The notes beneath the pieces were generated by a model. It was not told the origin of the DNA. It saw only the letters and a program-made list of their open reading frames with translations, and ran no database searches. Of a stretch of DNA of 64,000 nt, positions 61,324-64,000 are shown in pieces. How positions within the stretch are numbered: position 1 is the stretch's first letter; each line of letters opens with the position of its first letter. The position numbers and the translations under genes were made by a program. Location of the stretch: contig CALVHO010000002.1 of NCBI GenBank assembly GCA_944328445.1, forward strand, positions 1-64,000, read 5' to 3'. This stretch comes from an uncultured Clostridia bacterium. GTDB taxonomy: Bacteria; Bacillota; Clostridia; Christensenellales; Borkfalkiaceae.

Positions 61324-62163
61324 TCACGTCACGATGCCGCGGGCAAAGAGCGCGTCGGCCAGGGCGGCCAGGCGGGCGGGGGAAAGCGTTTCGCCGCGGG
61401 CGCCTTCGGGCACGTCCGCCGCGGCCAAAACCGCTTTGGCCTGTTCGCGCGGGAGCGAAAATGCGTTCATGAGGTTGTTTTCGAGCGTCTTGCGGCGGGA
61501 TAAAAAGGCGGCGCGCACGGCGGCACGGTAGGCCTTGGCGCTCTGCACGGGGATGCGCCCGTCTTCAAACGTCAGTTTGACCACGGCGCTGTCGACGTTC
61601 GGCACGGGGTAAAACAGCGTCCGCGGCACTTTTTTGACGATCTCCGCCGACGCCCGACGCGCCACCGCGGCCGTGACGGCGCCGTATTCGGGCGTGCCTT
61701 CGCGCGCGCAGAGACGGCGCGCCACGTCGTCTTGCACCATCACGACGAGCGCCCGCGCCCGCGTGCTGCCGTCGACAAACTTCATGATGAGCGGCGAGGT
61801 GATGTAGTAGGGCAGGTTGGCCACCACGGTGTACGGGCCCAGTTTTTGCTCGACGGCGGCAAGGTCCTCGCGCAAAAAGTCGGCGAACACGACCTCGGCA
61901 TTGGCGCAGCCCGCGAGCGTCTCCTGCAAGACGGGCGCGAGGTTTTTGTCGATCTCGTACCCGAGCACGCGGCGGGCGGCCGCGGCAAGTTCGCGCGTGA
62001 GCGTGCCCGCGCCGCAGCCGATCTCCAAAACGGCGTCGTCTTTTCCGATGCCCGCGGCCTGCACGATGCTTTTGAGCAGGTTCACGTCGCTGATGAAGTT
62101 TTGGCCGAACTGCTTTTTGAAGGTGAAGCGGTTGCGCGCCAGGATGTCGCGAAGGGTTTCCAT
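61324..62163 (-). CDS. rsmA: 16S rRNA dimethyladenosine transferase RsmA (KsgA)
   Basis: 279 aa from the ATG at 62163 (GAGGAA upstream); the longer upstream frame has no family match. FTFKKQFGQNFISD is the N-terminal signature, VLEIGCGAGTLT the SAM loop (about 45-56), and VANLPYYITSPLI motif IV (about 110-122). Dimethylates two adjacent adenines near the 16S 3' end. The usual neighbour rnmV is absent; radical SAM and tatD lie upstream beyond a repeat array. Confidence 0.95.
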   Translation of the reverse strand: METLRDILARNRFTFKKQFGQNFISDVNLLKSIVQAAGIGKDDAVLEIGCGAGTLTRELAAAARRVLGYEIDKNLAPVLQETLAGCANAEVVFADFLREDLAAVEQKLGPYTVVANLPYYITSPLIMKFVDGSTRARALVVMVQDDVARRLCAREGTPEYGAVTAAVARRASAEIVKKVPRTLFYPVPNVDSAVVKLTFEDGRIPVQSAKAYRAAVRAAFLSRRKTLENNLMNAFSLPREQAKAVLAAADVPEGARGETLSPARLAALADALFARGIVT

Positions 62164-62429
62164 AAAATTCCTCGAAGGTGCGATGTATAGCGGGGCCGCC
62201 GCGGCGCATACTGTGGCTGTAAACGCGGCGCCGAGCGAACAGCCGCAAGGCGCGTTTGCCGCGATGGCGCCGGTTTGCGGAACAAAGGAAGGGAAGCCCG
62301 CTTTTTGCTTTGCAGGAAGCGGGCTTTCTGTTTTGCTTTTCGTGCGGGCTACATTCGGCAAAGCCTGCCACGAGATCCCTCGGCGGCGGTTCCGCTTCTT
62401 TCACAAAAACCGCGGACTTCTGCGTGCCG

Positions 62430-62923
62430 AATGTAAAATGTAAAATGTAGAATGTAGAGTTGTGGATAATTTTTCAATAAAGCAAAAATTCTACACTTTA
62501 CATTCTACACTCTACATTCTGCAAAGCCTGCCACGAGATCCCTCGACAAGCTCGGGATGACATAAGGGTCGTCCAAAACTCTACACTCTACATTCTACAC
62601 TCTACATTCCGAAGGCCCTGCCATGAGATCCCTCGACAGGCTCGGGATGACAGGTGGGGCGCTCGGGAGGATATAAGGTTTGTCCTCAATTCTACACTCT
62701 ACATTCTACACTCTACATTCAAAAAAGCCCGCGCATGAGATCCCTCGACAAGCTCGGGATGACATAAGGGTCGTCCAAAATTCTACATTCTACATTCTAC
62801 ACTCTACATTCCGAAGGCCCTACCATGAGATCCCTCGACAAGCTCGGGATGACAGTGGGGTGGCTCGGGATGACATAAGGGTCGTCCAAAATTCTACACT
62901 CTACATTCTACACTCTACATTCC
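62430..62923. repeat. Dense array of TCTACAYTC tracts and GAGATCCCTCGACAAGCTC units
   Basis: Four units start with GAGATCCCTCGACA at 62535, 62625, 62737 and 62827. They contain GGGATGACATAAGGGTCGTC or variants and end in a CTACACTCTACATTCTACAC tract. The left edge (62430-62461) carries the tract in reverse complement and pairs with 62488-62519 across GTGGATAATTTTTC. Intergenic, no credible gene in 62164-62935. Confidence 0.85.
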
Positions 62924-62935
62924 GAAGGCCCCGCC

Positions 62936-63541
62936 TCAGCCGATGTAGGGGCGGACTTTGAGCGCCACGCCGCAGCGCGCGGCGATCTCGCGGCAGAGCT
63001 CTACCTTTTGCGCTCCGATGACGTCCACCACCGAAAACCAGGTGTCGATGCCACGCCGCGCGCATTTTTGGGCAAAGTCTTGCAGGCCGTCGAAGGCCGC
63101 CGCGCCGTAGGCGGGGCGGCACAGCCGCACGTAGTCTTCGGCCGTGGCCTCGTTGAGGCTGACGTTGATCTTGTCCACCTTTCCAAAAAGTTCGCCCGTC
63201 ACGTCGCGCCCCGCGATCATGTTGGCTTGCCCGTTGGTGTTGAGGCGGGTCACGCCGCCGCGCCGCTTGATGAAGGCGGCCACTTCGAGCAGGGTGCCGA
63301 GCCGCAGCGTCGGTTCGCCGAAGCCGCAGAACACGTATTCGTTGTAGCGCGAAATGTCTTCGGGCAGTCGCGCCGTCACCTCCTCGGCGGCGGGTTCACG
63401 CGCCAGCCAAAGTTTGTGGCCGAAGTAGTCTGCCTTTTCATTGCGCACGCAAAAGGTGCAGGCGTTGGTGCAGCGGCTGGTGAGGTTGATGTAGAGGTTG
63501 CCGCCGATCTCGTACGTGAAATTTTCGTATGCTTCTTTCAT
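62936..63541 (-). CDS. TatD-associated radical SAM protein
   Basis: 201 aa, start overlapping the tatD stop by 4 nt (ATGA). CTNACTFC is the CxxxCxxC Fe4S4 site (about 23-30), followed by YVFCGFGEPTLR and TRLNTNGQANM, SAM-contact strands. This is the short radical SAM family that is regularly linked to tatD in Bacillota; its substrate is unknown. Confidence 0.88.
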   Translation of the reverse strand: MKEAYENFTYEIGGNLYINLTSRCTNACTFCVRNEKADYFGHKLWLAREPAAEEVTARLPEDISRYNEYVFCGFGEPTLRLGTLLEVAAFIKRRGGVTRLNTNGQANMIAGRDVTGELFGKVDKINVSLNEATAEDYVRLCRPAYGAAAFDGLQDFAQKCARRGIDTWFSVVDVIGAQKVELCREIAARCGVALKVRPYIG

Positions 63542-64000
63542 GGTTCGGGTTGGTCCATCTTTTTGAATAACGTATGCGCGTTTTTGCGTACCTGTGCGGC
63601 CAGCTCCGCGGTGGGCACGCCGCGCAGGAGCGCCAGTTTTTCGTACACCCGCACGACGTTTGCGGGGGTGTTGAGGGTGCCGCGCAGCGGCTCGGGCGCG
63701 AGGTAGGGCGAGTCCGTTTCGGCCAGAATGCGGTCGGCGGGCACGGCTTTGGCCACCTCGTCGAGCCTGCGCGCGTTTTTGAAGGTCACGGGCCCCGCAA
63801 AGGAGATGTACAGGCCGAGTTTGAGGTACTCCTTGGCCGTTTCGGGGCTGCCCGAAAAGCAGTGCATGACCCCGCCCGCGGCCAGTTTCGTGCGGTTTTC
63901 TTGGAGCAGCGCCAAGGTGTCGGCCGCGGCGTCGCGGCTGTGGATGACGACGGGCAGCCCGAGCGAATGCGCCAGTTCGAGCTGCGCGGCAAACGCGCGC
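63538..64000 (-). CDS. tatD: TatD-family metal-dependent DNase (partial)
   Basis: The C-terminal ~153 residues; the start lies beyond the window. FAAQLELAHSLGLPVVIHSRDA is the central TatD segment with a metal-binding His, then GVMHCFSG, YISFAGPVTF and ILAETDSPYLAPEP (metal-binding Asp) follow in order. TatD proteins are 3'-5' DNases or related hydrolases. Operon with the radical SAM gene. Confidence 0.93.
   Translation of the reverse strand, partial: RAFAAQLELAHSLGLPVVIHSRDAAADTLALLQENRTKLAAGGVMHCFSGSPETAKEYLKLGLYISFAGPVTFKNARRLDEVAKAVPADRILAETDSPYLAPEPLRGTLNTPANVVRVYEKLALLRGVPTAELAAQVRKNAHTLFKKMDQPEP

Noticed and set aside
62430-62923. CRISPR array
   Set aside because: Repeat units are adjoining and the intervening sequence is itself repeated; no unique spacers and no cas genes nearby.

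Overview
The window looks like a chromosome segment of a gut-type, Gram-positive Clostridia-like bacterium (Bacillota). The signs are a SpoVAC-type spore protein, consensus TTGACA/TATAAT promoters with 17-bp spacers, strong Shine-Dalgarno sites, many intergenic repeats of the GTCATCCCGAGC type, and the Gram-positive order rpoB-rpoC-rpsL-rpsG-fusA-tuf. The order or family cannot be fixed from the sequence alone; a Christensenellales-like lineage is a guess. Most chromosomal genes are GC-rich. Two stretches are clearly AT-rich (about 11.7-14.2 kb, and parts of 16.6-20.0 kb) and look acquired.

Region 1 (1-11.6 kb) is the right part of an integrative conjugative or mobilizable element. It has a surface lipoprotein made of Cys-rich repeats, a VirB2-like pilin candidate, a VirB6/TrbL-like membrane protein, a VirB4 ATPase with a fused N-terminal membrane hairpin, a long secreted repeat protein ending in a second pilin-like module, TnpV, small accessory proteins and a large serine recombinase. 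A Phd/PIN toxin-antitoxin cassette sits antisense inside the transfer operon. The long repeat protein and the recombinase each carry one in-frame TAA. Relaxase and coupling protein are not in the window.

Region 2 (11.6-23.1 kb) is a defence island. First comes an AT-rich SIR2 / P-loop / TPR-like gene resembling SIR2-STAND (Avs5-like) anti-phage proteins. Next is a 5'-truncated tRNA-Asn with repeated terminator units, probably an integration scar. Then comes a type I restriction-modification operon (HTH regulator, hsdM, KAP-family ATPase, hsdS, an unrecognised 222-aa protein, hsdR) behind a regulated promoter.

Region 3 (23.1-38.1 kb) holds small chromosomal operons. A LysR-controlled pair (sugar acetyltransferase plus tiny lipoprotein; carboxymuconolactone decarboxylase-like protein) shares one operator sequence. 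It is followed by an Rrf2 regulator with cysteine desulfurase, a PNPOx-like flavoprotein, a divergent Cys-rich protein / XRE pair, queH, a GH127 arabinofuranosidase, a GntR-ABC transporter operon, and S4 protein-ispDF-radA.

Region 4 (38.1-51.3 kb) is the transcription/translation core: rpoB, rpoC, rpsL, rpsG, fusA and tuf, with structured leaders and palindromes between transcription units.

Region 5 (51.3-64 kb) has a MATE exporter, a second acetyltransferase, a zinc-ribbon membrane protein, a solitary spoVAC and a par-like type I toxin-antitoxin locus (two convergent RNAs sharing a terminator). It ends with a 1291-aa surface lipoprotein flanked by inverted intergenic repeats, rsmA, a dense repeat array, a TatD-associated radical SAM protein and the end of tatD.
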